Both the position numbers and the translations under genes were made by a program. A stretch of 64,000 nt of DNA from Aeoliella straminimaris (lineage in GTDB: Bacteria; Planctomycetota; Planctomycetia; Pirellulales; Lacipirellulaceae): contig NZ_JAMXLR010000036.1 in NCBI RefSeq assembly GCF_024054565.1, positions 496,001 through 560,000 on the forward strand, given 5' to 3'. Numbering within the stretch: the first letter of the stretch is position 1; each line of letters opens with the position of its first letter. The notes beneath the pieces are model-generated. The model was not told the origin of the DNA. It did not search any database and saw only the letters and a list, made by a program, of their open reading frames with translations. This document shows, piece by piece, positions 35,533 through 45,190 of this stretch.

Positions 35533-37683
35533 TCAATATTTGCCGATGACGATGTGGACGCTCGCTTCTTCGACGGGAAATTCGTCTTGCGATACGGGCA
35601 GCAGCGCCCGCTCGCCCACCACCACATAACTGCCGGGAGGGATGTCGAGTGCCTGGCCTCCGGACAGTCCCAGCAATTCTTGCCAGCGTCTTTGCAGTTG
35701 ACTCTGGTTGGCGGATACAAACGCGTATTCCATCCCGGCTTGATTGTAGCTGCGGCGCATTCTGCGGCGTTGCTGGTACATCATGGCGGAGTTTTCGGCC
35801 GCCGCATACGCATCGGGAAAGCGTGGCTCGCGGTCGCGGAGTACATCGCGCAGCGCGGTCACGGCGAGAGGTTGGTCCACTTTGGTGAGGGTAGCTGCTT
35901 CGCCCGCCGGCACGCTTTCCGCCATCCACCAGGCGCCATCTTTGTCTTGCAGGACGAGTAGTTGCGCCGCGGAGTCGAATTGGTTCGTGGCCGTAATGCC
36001 CGATTCGCTCTGTTGCACGGCCAGCCCTGCCGTGGTGGTACGTGGCTCGATCACCAGGTACTGCGTCGGCGTACGCGACCCCAGCCAACCGTTGGTCAGT
36101 TGTTGCTCGGTATCGGTCCATTGAATCTCGCGGGCCGATTGAGAAACGTTCACATCGTAGGCTTCGATCGAGCCGGGGTGGATCGTGTACACGGCCGATT
36201 CGTCCGAAAAGGTGAGTCCATCCTGCGGTGCAAAAGCGGCATAGTACGACAAGCGACTCCAGGTTGTTGCATCGCCCGTCTGTTGATCGAGCAGCGTGAT
36301 GGACTGGGCTCGCAGACGGGTGGCGAATCCATCGGCGAACACGCCATAACTCAGCAAGCCCAGGGTGATAGCGATGGCCACCGCGGGCACGGTAAGGACC
36401 ATGAGCTGCAATTTGCCAGCACGCTTCAGCAACCAATAGTTCGCCGGGCCGATGCCCAGTACGAACAGCGTGATGAGCACCTGAAAGGCAACCACCGGGG
36501 CGAGTCCCACACCGGGAATCAACCAACTGCTGAAGTCGGTATTCGCGCTGCCAGGCACCAGTCCGTGCCGCTGTGGCCAGGCTTGCATCTGCCAATACAT
36601 GCCAGCCATCTGTAGCTTGTCGAATCGCCACTGTCGGCGATCGCTCACGCGTTTGTCATCAAAGGCAGCTACCTTACCCCAGCCATGGCGCCGCACGACG
36701 AAGCCGGCATCCGAATAGAGTGGCCGCTGCGCCGGAGGTTGTGTTATGGGCTGGGCATAGGGATCGAAGTCCTCGACCAGGCCGTCCGCTGCTTCATCGG
36801 TTTGCGTCATGCGTAGATTGACGTAGCTCCACCCGTCGACTCCCGCTGGCTCCCGGCCTATGGGACGGTCGGGTTCGATGGCGCCCTGGCTCGACGGCCA
36901 GCCGAATAAGGGCTCGAGCGCATGCAATTCCTGCCAGTCCTCGCTCTGTTGGCGGACCCACAACACTCCCCCCGCATGCACCCACCGGCGAAGCGCCGCC
37001 ATTTGCTGTGGGTTGTCCTGGGCGAGTGCCACCAACTGATCAATCTCGCAATACAGGAAGTCGAATGGGGTGAAGTCGAGCCAGTTGTCGCTCAGATCTC
37101 CCTGGTGTGTCGTGGCCATCATGTTAATGCCCGATGCGGACAGCAAGTCGCTCGAATCGGTCTGCGACTCGGGGTCGCTCTTCGGCAATTCCGGCTCGAA
37201 CATCAGCATCTGACTATTGCGCCATCGGCTGACGTCGGTATTGCCTATCGAATTGGGAGTTTCGCGGTCGACGGATAAGTGCTTGTCCAGTCCGGCATCG
37301 ATCCAAACCTGCCACCAGATGTAGTGCCATTCGGAAGACTGGGGAAAACGCAGTTCGAGCGTCGTCTTCTGCTGCCCGGCGCGCAATTGGCCGTCGGCTT
37401 CGATCGTGGTGACGCCGCGCGAGCGGGACCAATCGCTCATGGAGGCCCGCACGGTGATCTGGGTGTCGGCCGTGACTGGAGTTGGCGAGTGGAACTCGAA
37501 GTACAGGCAGCGGTAGCCGAATTGCCCATTGCCCAGTTGGTCGTCACGGACATCGAGTGACAGTCCGCTTTGTTTTGAAGTAGAGCCCGGTTTGCTTGGC
37601 AGGTGAAAGTTCACCAAACTGCTGGTGGTGGATTGGGCAAGACAGCAGGTCGTGGCGACCGCGCAGGTCAGCCAGGCCAGCAT
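35533..37683 (-). CDS. Large periplasmic/membrane accessory protein of the ABC-2 operon
   Basis: 716 residues from the ATG at 37683; an in-frame TTG near 37722 would add about 13 residues and give a better signal-peptide n-region. The signal MLAWLTCAVATTCCLAQ is followed by a beta-rich region. A helical segment FDFLYCEIDQLVALAQDN has the look of a GldG- or glutamine-amidotransferase-like fold. Two transmembrane helices follow (VALQVLITLFVLGIGP-like and a second near 430), then a long C-terminal extracytoplasmic part. Its position suggests it works with the ABC-2 exporter. No named family is recognised. Confidence 0.65.
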   Translation of the reverse strand: MLAWLTCAVATTCCLAQSTTSSLVNFHLPSKPGSTSKQSGLSLDVRDDQLGNGQFGYRCLYFEFHSPTPVTADTQITVRASMSDWSRSRGVTTIEADGQLRAGQQKTTLELRFPQSSEWHYIWWQVWIDAGLDKHLSVDRETPNSIGNTDVSRWRNSQMLMFEPELPKSDPESQTDSSDLLSASGINMMATTHQGDLSDNWLDFTPFDFLYCEIDQLVALAQDNPQQMAALRRWVHAGGVLWVRQQSEDWQELHALEPLFGWPSSQGAIEPDRPIGREPAGVDGWSYVNLRMTQTDEAADGLVEDFDPYAQPITQPPAQRPLYSDAGFVVRRHGWGKVAAFDDKRVSDRRQWRFDKLQMAGMYWQMQAWPQRHGLVPGSANTDFSSWLIPGVGLAPVVAFQVLITLFVLGIGPANYWLLKRAGKLQLMVLTVPAVAIAITLGLLSYGVFADGFATRLRAQSITLLDQQTGDATTWSRLSYYAAFAPQDGLTFSDESAVYTIHPGSIEAYDVNVSQSAREIQWTDTEQQLTNGWLGSRTPTQYLVIEPRTTTAGLAVQQSESGITATNQFDSAAQLLVLQDKDGAWWMAESVPAGEAATLTKVDQPLAVTALRDVLRDREPRFPDAYAAAENSAMMYQQRRRMRRSYNQAGMEYAFVSANQSQLQRRWQELLGLSGGQALDIPPGSYVVVGERALLPVSQDEFPVEEASVHIVIGKY

Positions 37684-37724
37684 CAGCCAGCGGAGGTTCG
37701 TTGCTGGTGACAATCGGTGCAAGT

Positions 37725-38024
37725 CTAGCCGTCCTGTGAGGTTACGGGCGAAGTGTCCGCCGGCGAGGAATTTTGTCGGCTTTCCGGATAATGGCTGCGT
37801 GAAGCAGCCTGCGCCGCGTCGGGAGTGGCGATCAGCGCAAAGGCCGCCACCATGCCGTAGAATAGGGCGAACACCAGCCACAGCACCGCCAGGCTCGCCA
37901 CGGCCACGGTCACGCCCTGGGCCCAAAATGCACCCTGAACGGCTTGCCCGGCAATCAGGGCGACGACAGCCACCAGAATCGCCACGTACAGCACCGTGCG
38001 GATGGAATAGCGAGGCAGAAGCAT
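37725..38024 (-). CDS. Small two-helix membrane protein, first gene of the ABC-2 operon
   Basis: 99 residues with two hydrophobic helices (VLYVAILVAVVALIAGQAV and VAVASLAVLWLVFALFYGM) and a Ser/Pro-rich C-terminal tail. It is read in the same direction as, and just upstream of, the large accessory protein and the ABC genes (gap 41 nt or less). No family is recognised. Confidence 0.65.
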   Translation of the reverse strand: MLLPRYSIRTVLYVAILVAVVALIAGQAVQGAFWAQGVTVAVASLAVLWLVFALFYGMVAAFALIATPDAAQAASRSHYPESRQNSSPADTSPVTSQDG

Positions 38025-38191
38025 TCAGGGGTACTCGAAAAAGGCGAGATCGACGAACGTGAGCGAAGGGTGCCTATGGCAGCCAGCGATTATGAACGAT
38101 CCTTGGTTTGCTGGCCACAGTTGCCAAGAATGTTGCTGGTAGTTTACTGAATAAACGCATTGTTTGCCCCTAAATATTGCCAAGGTCCTTC

Positions 38192-40918
38192 ATGTCGACC
38201 CGCTCCGCTCTGCTATTCGATGTTCGCCGCGCAATCTTGCCCGTTGTTGTGGCAGTATTGGGAATAATGGCGGGCCGCTCCGCCACAGCCGAGATTCGCG
38301 TCCAGGCCTACGCTGGCCAGCCGCTGGGCGTGGCCCGCGTGGAGATCGACATGCCCTCCGAAGCGGCTAGCGCCGCGATGGAGGACGATCGCTTCACCGT
38401 GAGCGATACCGCCGGGCGAGTGCTCTATCCCACGCTGGGGCAACGACGAGCCCGTAAACTTCTCGGCAGCGTGTTGGGAATCGATCTGCCACAGAAGCTC
38501 TCGTTCTACTTCCTGTTCAAAGGCGACCAGCCGCTCGAACTCGACCTGTACCTGCCCGACCGCACCAAGGTGACGGTCACTCCGCAATATGGGCAGCGGC
38601 AATACAACCGAATGCTAGAAGATTGGTGGAAGTCGTACGTGGGGCTCTACCAGCGTGTGCACAAAGAGGATGAGTATCCGATCGGGGTGCAAACCTACTT
38701 GACGGCCATGTGGGCGGGACGGTTGGGGCAGCAGATGCCGAAGCTGGAAGGTTTCCTGATTCGTGAGCACGAGCAGGGTGGCACCGTGACCGGCAAACTG
38801 ATGGCCGACGAGGCGTATCGCGCGTCGGTGCTCCGCGACCTGATGCTGGGCGACGCCGACAGCGATGCAGCCACCGAGCCGCTGCCAGACATCACGCCAC
38901 CGGTGGCCGAGGTGCCGATGCCCAACTTTCAAGGCGAAGTCGCCCTGGAACCGATCGCCACGCACGTGCCCGCAGAGTGTTTCTACGTTCGCTTCGGCAC
39001 GTTTCCCAATTACCTGTGGCTCAAAGACTGTCTGGGCCGCTGGCAGGGCGATCTTGGCAACATGCTGATCCAGCGGAGCATCAGCCGCAACTCGGGCGAC
39101 GTGATCGGTAAGATGCTGGCCCTGAAGGAATCGAAGATGTCGGCCATCCTCGGGCCTCAGGTGATCGACGATGTGGCCCTGGTTGGCTTTGATGCGTATT
39201 TCAGCGATGGGGCATCGGTGGGCGTGTTGTTTCACGCCAAGAACAACTTTCTGCTCGGCACCAGCTTCAGCCAGCAACGCTCGGCCGCCGCGGGCGAGGT
39301 GCCCGGCGCAAAGCTCGAGAACGTCGATATTGCCGGTCACAAGGTTTCGTACCTGTCGTCGCCTGATGGCTCGCTCCGTTCCTACTACGCGACCGACGGC
39401 GACTTTCATTTCGTGGCCTCGTCGCGGAAGTTGATCGAACGTTTCTATTCCGCTGGCGCTGGCGAGCAACCATTGTCGGCCGCAAGCGATTTCCTTACCG
39501 CCCGCATGCGGTACCCAATCACCCGCGACGACCGTGTGTTCGTCCATCTCTCCAGTGCCTTTCTCAGCAACCTCATCAGCCCCGCGTATCGCATCGAACT
39601 CGACCGGCGGCTCCGCTCGCTCGAAACCCAACGGGCGATGAAGCTCGCCCGATTGGCGGCCGCTCAGGAAGACTTGCCAGGGGACACCGAAGAGCAACTG
39701 GTGGCCGGAGCTTTCCTGCCGGGGGGATTTTCCACGCGGGCCGATGGAGCTACTTGGGATGCCGACGAGTCGGGCCGCGCCAAGGAGACGGTACGGGGCT
39801 ACCGCGGGCACTTCACCCCCATTGCCGATAGCCTGCCCACCACTTGCAGCGTGAGCGAAGCCAGAAGGTATCAACAGTTTATTAGCGACTTGAGAAACGA
39901 GGTGGGCAGTCTAGTGCCGGTTACCGCGTGCGTGCACCGGGATGAGGTGGCGCCGCAGCTCGAGAATATTGCCATCGACGTCTACCTGCAGCGGTACGAG
40001 TCGACGAATCTGGTTGGCTGGGCGAAGAAGCTCGGTCCGCCCTCGCCGCTACGGGTCGCACCGATTCTGGGCGATGTCGTTTCGCTGAACGTGGTGCTGG
40101 ATGGCATGCTTGGCGGCGGCGAACCCTTTCACGTGTTTGCAGGGGTGCGGGACGGGCACCTGCCGCTAGCCGTCTCGGGCGGCAAACTCCAGGTTCCCAT
40201 GCAGATTACGCAAGCCATTCAGGCGTATGTCGGCGCCTGGCCGAAGCCGCAATTCCTCGAGCGGATGCTGGGGCGTCCGTCCGGTCCGTACGATGCCCAC
40301 GGTGTGGCTCGCACGGCGGGGCTGCTGGACATGTGGGTCCGCCGGGCCGACGACTTCCTGTTGTTCTCGTTCAAGCGCGAAGTGCTGTTCGAAGTCGGCA
40401 GCCAGTTGGCGATGGTCGAAACGCAGCGCCCTGCACAAGCGTGGTTTTCCCTCCAAGATCTGGTGGGCACCCAGTACGAACAGGTCGCCACCTCGTTTGC
40501 CTACGCTCGCACCCGCGATACCTCGGCCAGTGGCAGCCGGTTCATGAACTCGCTGACTCGCCAACTGCACGTAGAGCGGTCCGCCGCCCGAGGCATGGCC
40601 AACGAACTGGTGGGCGGCGAATTCGTGTGCCCGCTGGGGGGGACCTATGTCCTGGCCGAAGTGCCTGGAGGCATCCAAGCGTGGACTTCCACGGCCGCGG
40701 CCCCAAACAACCAGTTCCTGCTGACCGAAGTGCCCGGCGACTACCACTTCCCACTGCTGGAGTGGTTCCGTGGTATGCGGGCCGAACTGCTGCGAGCCAA
40801 CGACTCGTTCACGCTATCGGCCGACGTGTTGATCAGCGAGACCAAGCCCGATCCCCCAGCCGAGCCTGCCACGGCCGCGGAGGAACTGCCGCCACCGCCA
40901 CCCACGCCGCCGAAGTGA
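38192..40918 (+). CDS. Large secreted protein of unknown function
   Basis: 908 residues from the ATG at 38192 (AAGG upstream; five more residues are open before it). A signal peptide ends near residue 34 (VLGIMAGRSATAE). The mature protein has no transmembrane helix or recognisable catalytic motif and ends in a proline tract (PPPPPTPP). Repeated segments such as FHFVASSRKLIERF and FLLFSFKREVLFEVG suggest related beta-sheet units as in secreted DUF-type planctomycete proteins. I cannot assign a family. Confidence 0.7.
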   Translation: MSTRSALLFDVRRAILPVVVAVLGIMAGRSATAEIRVQAYAGQPLGVARVEIDMPSEAASAAMEDDRFTVSDTAGRVLYPTLGQRRARKLLGSVLGIDLPQKLSFYFLFKGDQPLELDLYLPDRTKVTVTPQYGQRQYNRMLEDWWKSYVGLYQRVHKEDEYPIGVQTYLTAMWAGRLGQQMPKLEGFLIREHEQGGTVTGKLMADEAYRASVLRDLMLGDADSDAATEPLPDITPPVAEVPMPNFQGEVALEPIATHVPAECFYVRFGTFPNYLWLKDCLGRWQGDLGNMLIQRSISRNSGDVIGKMLALKESKMSAILGPQVIDDVALVGFDAYFSDGASVGVLFHAKNNFLLGTSFSQQRSAAAGEVPGAKLENVDIAGHKVSYLSSPDGSLRSYYATDGDFHFVASSRKLIERFYSAGAGEQPLSAASDFLTARMRYPITRDDRVFVHLSSAFLSNLISPAYRIELDRRLRSLETQRAMKLARLAAAQEDLPGDTEEQLVAGAFLPGGFSTRADGATWDADESGRAKETVRGYRGHFTPIADSLPTTCSVSEARRYQQFISDLRNEVGSLVPVTACVHRDEVAPQLENIAIDVYLQRYESTNLVGWAKKLGPPSPLRVAPILGDVVSLNVVLDGMLGGGEPFHVFAGVRDGHLPLAVSGGKLQVPMQITQAIQAYVGAWPKPQFLERMLGRPSGPYDAHGVARTAGLLDMWVRRADDFLLFSFKREVLFEVGSQLAMVETQRPAQAWFSLQDLVGTQYEQVATSFAYARTRDTSASGSRFMNSLTRQLHVERSAARGMANELVGGEFVCPLGGTYVLAEVPGGIQAWTSTAAAPNNQFLLTEVPGDYHFPLLEWFRGMRAELLRANDSFTLSADVLISETKPDPPAEPATAAEELPPPPPTPPK

Positions 40919-40920
40919 CC

Positions 40921-41304
40921 TTAGTTCGTCAGCTTCATGGTGACGGTCGTGTCTGGGGATCTGGCCGTGACGTCGACGATTGCCGTTTTGTTGGCCGGCA
41001 CCGTTGCGGTTAGATCAACTTCGGTGGTGTCTTTCGCGTTGGCGAGCATCTTTTCCGACGTGAGGTTCGAATCCACCTTCGACTGAACTTCGTCTTTGTC
41101 GTCTTCCAGGTAGACGAACACGCTAATCGGATTATCTGCCCTGGCGATGACTTTCAACTGTTGCTCGCGCGAGACGCTGTCGACCGTTAGCGACTGCACG
41201 CTGCCAGGCGAAATGGTGTAAGTCTTCTCGAGGGACAATTTCGTCTCGCACCCAACCAGCGTCAGCAGCGACAAGGCGAGTACCCCACAAAGCATCGACT
41301 TCAT
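40921..41304 (-). CDS. Small lipoprotein
   Basis: 127 residues with a lipoprotein signal: MKSMLCGVLALSLLTLVGC, lipobox Cys19. The mature part is a single beta-rich domain without known motifs. Its ATG overlaps the lipA stop by 4 nt, so it is translationally coupled to lipA. A direct link to lipoate metabolism is not evident. Confidence 0.7.
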   Translation of the reverse strand: MKSMLCGVLALSLLTLVGCETKLSLEKTYTISPGSVQSLTVDSVSREQQLKVIARADNPISVFVYLEDDKDEVQSKVDSNLTSEKMLANAKDTTEVDLTATVPANKTAIVDVTARSPDTTVTMKLTN

Positions 41305-42239
41305 CGATTTACTTTCTTACGTGCGTCGGCGAGCAACTCGCCGGCTCGGAACGAACTGCGAACCATCGGCCCAGAGGCCACACCAGCAAAGCCGAGGGCC
41401 AATGCTTCGTCGGCCCAGGCGTTGAATTCTTCCGGCGTGGCGTAGCGATCCACCGCCAGGTAGCGCTCGCCAGGGCGGCCGGGGGCCAGGTACTGGCCGA
41501 ACGTGATGAGGTCGACGTCCACCGATCGCAACCGCTGCATCGACTCGGTGATCTCTGCGTTGGTCTCCCCCAGCCCGACCATCAAGCTGCTCTTGGTCAC
41601 CATGTCGGGCCGCAACTCCTTGGCGCGGCGGAGCATTTCCAGCGACAGCTCGAACGATGCGCGCGGGTCGCGCACCGTCTTGTCGAGTCGCTCGACGCAT
41701 TCCACGTTGTGGGCGAACACATCCAGGGGAATGCCGTCCAGCATGTCGGCCAGTGCTTGCCAATTGCCAGCCAGGTCGCTCGAGAGCAGTTCGATCGTGA
41801 CATGCGGCGCCGCGTCGTGCACAGCTTCGACGCACTTGCGATAGTGCCCGGCACCGCCATCGGCCTGGTCGTCGCGATTGACCACCGTGATCACCACATG
41901 GTCGAGGTTCATCCGCGACACGGCGTCGGCCAGATGTTGGGGTTCGTCCTCTTCGGGCGGGGCAGGGGCGCGAAGTGTTTCCACCGAGCAGAAGCGGCAA
42001 CCGCGGGTGCACTCCTTGCCGGCGATCATAAAGGTGGCCGTGCCGCGACCCCAGCAGTCGTGCAGGTTCGGGCACTTGGCCTCTTCGCACACCGTGTGCA
42101 GTCCGCCATCGTCCACCGCACCCCGGGTGCGGTTGAACAGGGTTAACGCTTCGCCCGAGGGGGGCTGGGCTCGCAGCCATTGGGGCAGGCGCGGTCGGGA
42201 TGGCGGGGCGACGATCGGAAGTTCAGCAGAGTTACTCAT
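41301..42239 (-). CDS. lipA: Lipoyl synthase
   Basis: 312 residues from the ATG at 42239. Both iron-sulfur motifs are complete: the auxiliary cluster CEEAKCPNLHDC (Cys51, Cys56, Cys62) and the radical-SAM cluster CTRGCRFC (Cys77, Cys81, Cys84). The C-terminal RSSFRAGE supplies the conserved Ser that ligates the auxiliary cluster. It inserts two sulfur atoms into octanoyl groups on lipoyl-carrier proteins. The cysteine synthase gene lies 155 nt upstream on the same strand. lipB is not in the window. Confidence 0.96.
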   Translation of the reverse strand: MSNSAELPIVAPPSRPRLPQWLRAQPPSGEALTLFNRTRGAVDDGGLHTVCEEAKCPNLHDCWGRGTATFMIAGKECTRGCRFCSVETLRAPAPPEEDEPQHLADAVSRMNLDHVVITVVNRDDQADGGAGHYRKCVEAVHDAAPHVTIELLSSDLAGNWQALADMLDGIPLDVFAHNVECVERLDKTVRDPRASFELSLEMLRRAKELRPDMVTKSSLMVGLGETNAEITESMQRLRSVDVDLITFGQYLAPGRPGERYLAVDRYATPEEFNAWADEALALGFAGVASGPMVRSSFRAGELLADARKKVNR

Positions 42240-42393
42240 ACTAAAGAGTGTAACCAGTCGCCGCGAGGATGACCAAGGACCGAGTGCCTGGCATCGTGCC
42301 CGTTTGCAGCTAGATTCGCCAGAATTCGGTTGGCCTTGCCGATTACCGAATTCCTGCCAGTCCGGCTGCGTTCGCTCGGTCGTGCGGTGCAAC

Positions 42394-43335
42394 TCAGCCC
42401 GTCAGGCCTTCGAACAGCGGCGTCGACAGGTACCGTTCGCCCAGGCTGCACATGATGGTGACGATCCGCATGCCCTTGAACTCGGGGCGGGCGGCCACCT
42501 TCGCGGCGGCGCACATGTTGGCTCCGCTGGAAATGCCTGCCATGATGCCCTCTTCCTTGGCCAGCCGGCGAGCCCATTGGAAGGCTTCCTCGTTGCTCAC
42601 CGTCACCACTTCGTCGACCAGCGACGTGTCGAGGTTGCCCGGAATGAAGCCGGCGCCGATGCCCTGAATCTTGTGCGGGCCGGGCTGGCCGCCAGAGATA
42701 ACAGGCGAGTCAACCGGCTCGACGGCGATGGCCTTGAAGTTGGGATTCTGCGCCTTCAGGAAGCGAGCCGAACCGGTGATCGTGCCACCGGTGCCCACGC
42801 CAGCCACGATCACGTCAATGTCATGGCCCGAATCTTCCCAGATTTCCGGGCCAGTGGTCTTCTCGTGAATGGCGGGGTTGGCCGGATTCTCGAACTGCTG
42901 CGGCATGAACGTGTTCTCGCCCGCCTCGGTCATCTCTTTGGCGCGGTTGATCGCGCCCTTCATGCCATCGGCGGCGGGGGTGAGTTCCAGGCTGGCCCCC
43001 ATCGCCCGCAGCAGGGCGCGACGTTCGAGCGACATGCTCTCGGGCATGGTCAGGGTGAGCTTGTAACCCTTGGCGGCACAGACGAACGCCAGGGCGATTC
43101 CGGTGTTGCCGCTGGTGGGTTCGATGATGTGCGTGTTGGCGTTGATCTTGCCATCCCGCTCGCCGGCCTCGATCATCGCTGCGCCGATGCGGTCCTTCAC
43201 GCTATTGAGCGGCTGGAAAAACTCGCACTTTGCAAACACCGTGGCGTGGTCTTCCGGTACCAGGCGGTTGATCTTGATCATCGGCGTCTCGCCGATGCAC
43301 TGGGCGGCGTTGTCGTAAGTACGATTGCGGAACAT
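42394..43335 (-). CDS. cysK: Cysteine synthase (O-acetylserine sulfhydrylase)
   Basis: A 313-residue fold-type II PLP enzyme. The PLP lysine is Lys47 in QPLNSVKDR. The substrate loop is PTSGNTGIA, the phosphate-binding loop GVGTGGTITG, and a conserved C-terminal Ser lies in ISSGANM. It makes cysteine from O-acetylserine and sulfide. It precedes lipA, whose product needs cysteine-derived iron-sulfur clusters. Length is normal. Confidence 0.95.
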   Translation of the reverse strand: MFRNRTYDNAAQCIGETPMIKINRLVPEDHATVFAKCEFFQPLNSVKDRIGAAMIEAGERDGKINANTHIIEPTSGNTGIALAFVCAAKGYKLTLTMPESMSLERRALLRAMGASLELTPAADGMKGAINRAKEMTEAGENTFMPQQFENPANPAIHEKTTGPEIWEDSGHDIDVIVAGVGTGGTITGSARFLKAQNPNFKAIAVEPVDSPVISGGQPGPHKIQGIGAGFIPGNLDTSLVDEVVTVSNEEAFQWARRLAKEEGIMAGISSGANMCAAAKVAARPEFKGMRIVTIMCSLGERYLSTPLFEGLTG

Positions 43336-43578
43336 GGGACAATCCTTTTGCGTGATTTCAATGACAAGCAGCTGGCCGCAGCGCGCGCCGGCGCTGCCTT
43401 GGGGCGAGCATTATCGCACACCGGGGCGATTCGGCAAACCCACTATTGGGAACGCGGGGTTTTCGCCGCCAGGCTGGGCGGTCGCATTCCCACAGGCTGC
43501 GCGGGTGGCGCCGATTGCTGGTAACTGGCGATTGTCCTACGATGTCCCGCGGTGCACTTACCTACGACGGAGGAATAG

Positions 43579-44109
43579 ATGTTCGAGCGATGGATCACGT
43601 CGGGTTGGGATCAGATTCCCATGGTGCTCTTGTCTGGGGCGGTGGCATACGCGGCGATTTTGCTCTACACCCGTTTGGTCGGTCTGCGGAGCCTGTCCAA
43701 GATGTCGGCTGCCGACTTTGCGATGACGGTCGCCGTGGGATCTCTGTTTGCCTCAACCGTGGCGACCGCCTCCCCCAGTCTGGTACTAGGATTGGCGGCG
43801 TTGGCCACCCTTTACTTCGGCCAGTGGTTCCTGGCTTGGGCACGAAGCAAGTTCCTCGGGGTCAGCAGGCTCGTAGACAACGAGCCGCTGCTCTTGATGC
43901 GTGGATCAACGATTTTGGACGAAAATCTCCGCCGTGCCAATGTCACTCGCAACGACCTTTACGGCAAACTGCGGGAGGCCAATGCGTTCAATTTCGAGCA
44001 GATCCTGGCAGTGGTGTTCGAGACTACAGGCGACGTATCGGTCTTGCACTCTGCCGATCCAGAGGCAATGCTCGAACCTGAGATCATGGAGCAAGTGGTG
44101 GGGTGGTAG
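43579..44109 (+). CDS. DUF421/YetF-like membrane protein
   Basis: 176 residues. Three N-terminal hydrophobic helices include the family hallmark RLVGLRSLSKMSAADFAMTVAVG. A cytoplasmic domain with LVDNEPLLLMRGSTILDENLR follows and ends near residue 150. YetF-type proteins are widespread in spore-formers and other bacteria, with no settled function. It is shorter than the 220-residue Bacillus relatives at the C-terminus. Confidence 0.85.
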   Translation: MFERWITSGWDQIPMVLLSGAVAYAAILLYTRLVGLRSLSKMSAADFAMTVAVGSLFASTVATASPSLVLGLAALATLYFGQWFLAWARSKFLGVSRLVDNEPLLLMRGSTILDENLRRANVTRNDLYGKLREANAFNFEQILAVVFETTGDVSVLHSADPEAMLEPEIMEQVVGW

Positions 44110-44223
44110 TCGACCGGCGACATCGAAATAAGAAAGCGTCGACTTCCAGGGGGTGGAACCGGTTGGAACAGAGAACTCCAGGACCCCTCGAAGCCGACGC
44201 TGCCCCTCTGAGGGCGATGGACA

Positions 44224-44886
44224 TCAGCGGAAGTTGGCCAGACGGTCGATTTCCGCGGCGATGGCCAGCATGCGGTGCACTCGCTCCTCCAGCTCGGTCC
44301 CCACTCGCAGCGGGACGTATCCCTGGGGGGCACCGCGGTACGGAGTGCTAAGCTGTTGGCCCAGCGAGTTCACGATCTCGGGACGGGCGACCAGGCGTGG
44401 CTTGCGGCCCGAGCCGATGCGAATGCCGATGGTGAATCCCCCGGTGGGGCCGGCGCTCGAGCGGTAGAAGGCCGGACCTCGCGGAGGCAAGGCCGTCTGA
44501 CACGGGCGGTCGCGATTCAAACGGTCGATGGCCTCGTGGATTTCTTCGTCCAGCTCCTCGACCTCTTCCAGCACGTCGTCCGATCGCTTGCGAACGCGAC
44601 TCCACTTGCGCGGCTTGTAGCTGGCTTCCTCAAGGGCTTCGTTCAGATCCAGCAGTTCGTCGCCCAGGTCGCGCAGCTCATCCAGCACGTCCCGGCGTTC
44701 GCCACCGCGGAGTAGTTGGTCCATTTCGTAGGTCAGAGCAGTTGCCTCACGACTCAATTCGATCGACAGGGCATAGGTTTGCTCCAGTGGTGGCCCCGGC
44801 AGGTAGGGTGGGGCAGCGCTGGCCGTGGCCGACAGGCCCAGGGCCAGCATCGTGGCGATCCATAACGCAAATTCCAGGCGGGACAT
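44224..44886 (-). CDS. Secreted coiled-coil protein of unknown function
   Basis: 220 residues with a clear signal peptide (ALWIATMLALGLSATASA). Residues about 45-125 are strongly charged helix with Leu/Glu repeats, consistent with a coiled coil. The C-terminal half is a Gly/Arg/Pro-rich stretch ending in another helix. No family is recognised. It converges with the DUF421 gene. Confidence 0.65.
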   Translation of the reverse strand: MSRLEFALWIATMLALGLSATASAAPPYLPGPPLEQTYALSIELSREATALTYEMDQLLRGGERRDVLDELRDLGDELLDLNEALEEASYKPRKWSRVRKRSDDVLEEVEELDEEIHEAIDRLNRDRPCQTALPPRGPAFYRSSAGPTGGFTIGIRIGSGRKPRLVARPEIVNSLGQQLSTPYRGAPQGYVPLRVGTELEERVHRMLAIAAEIDRLANFR

Positions 44887-45190
44887 GAGGGAGATCCTTT
44901 CATTCGGAGCGGGGCGAATCAGTACCTCGTGACAGTTGCAGCTAGCATGCCGCCGTCGGCTGGCAATGCCGGAAGGCCTGTTTTTGCAGGGTTTTCCGAT
45001 TGAGCAGTCCCAATGGGCGAGTGGAGAAGCGTCGCGGTATTGATGGCGCGCAGATCAGGGCCGCGGCGCAGCTGGGGTTGCGGCATCCAGCATGGTCCGG
45101 TAGTTACCCGAGGCGGCTTTGCCTTTTCCCCTTATCTACAGCTTCGAGTGCTGCCTTCCCATCTCGTGGGGCGGACGTGCTCGATCGATC
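44887..45190. other. 304-nt divergent intergenic region
   Basis: It separates the secreted coiled-coil gene (minus) from the beta-helix surface protein (plus) and should contain both promoters. No gene or convincing site is seen. Confidence 0.4.

Noticed and set aside
41878..43524. 548-residue open frame on the plus strand across lipA and cysK
   Set aside because: Antisense to two genes with complete active-site motifs; GC-rich DNA commonly leaves such frames open.
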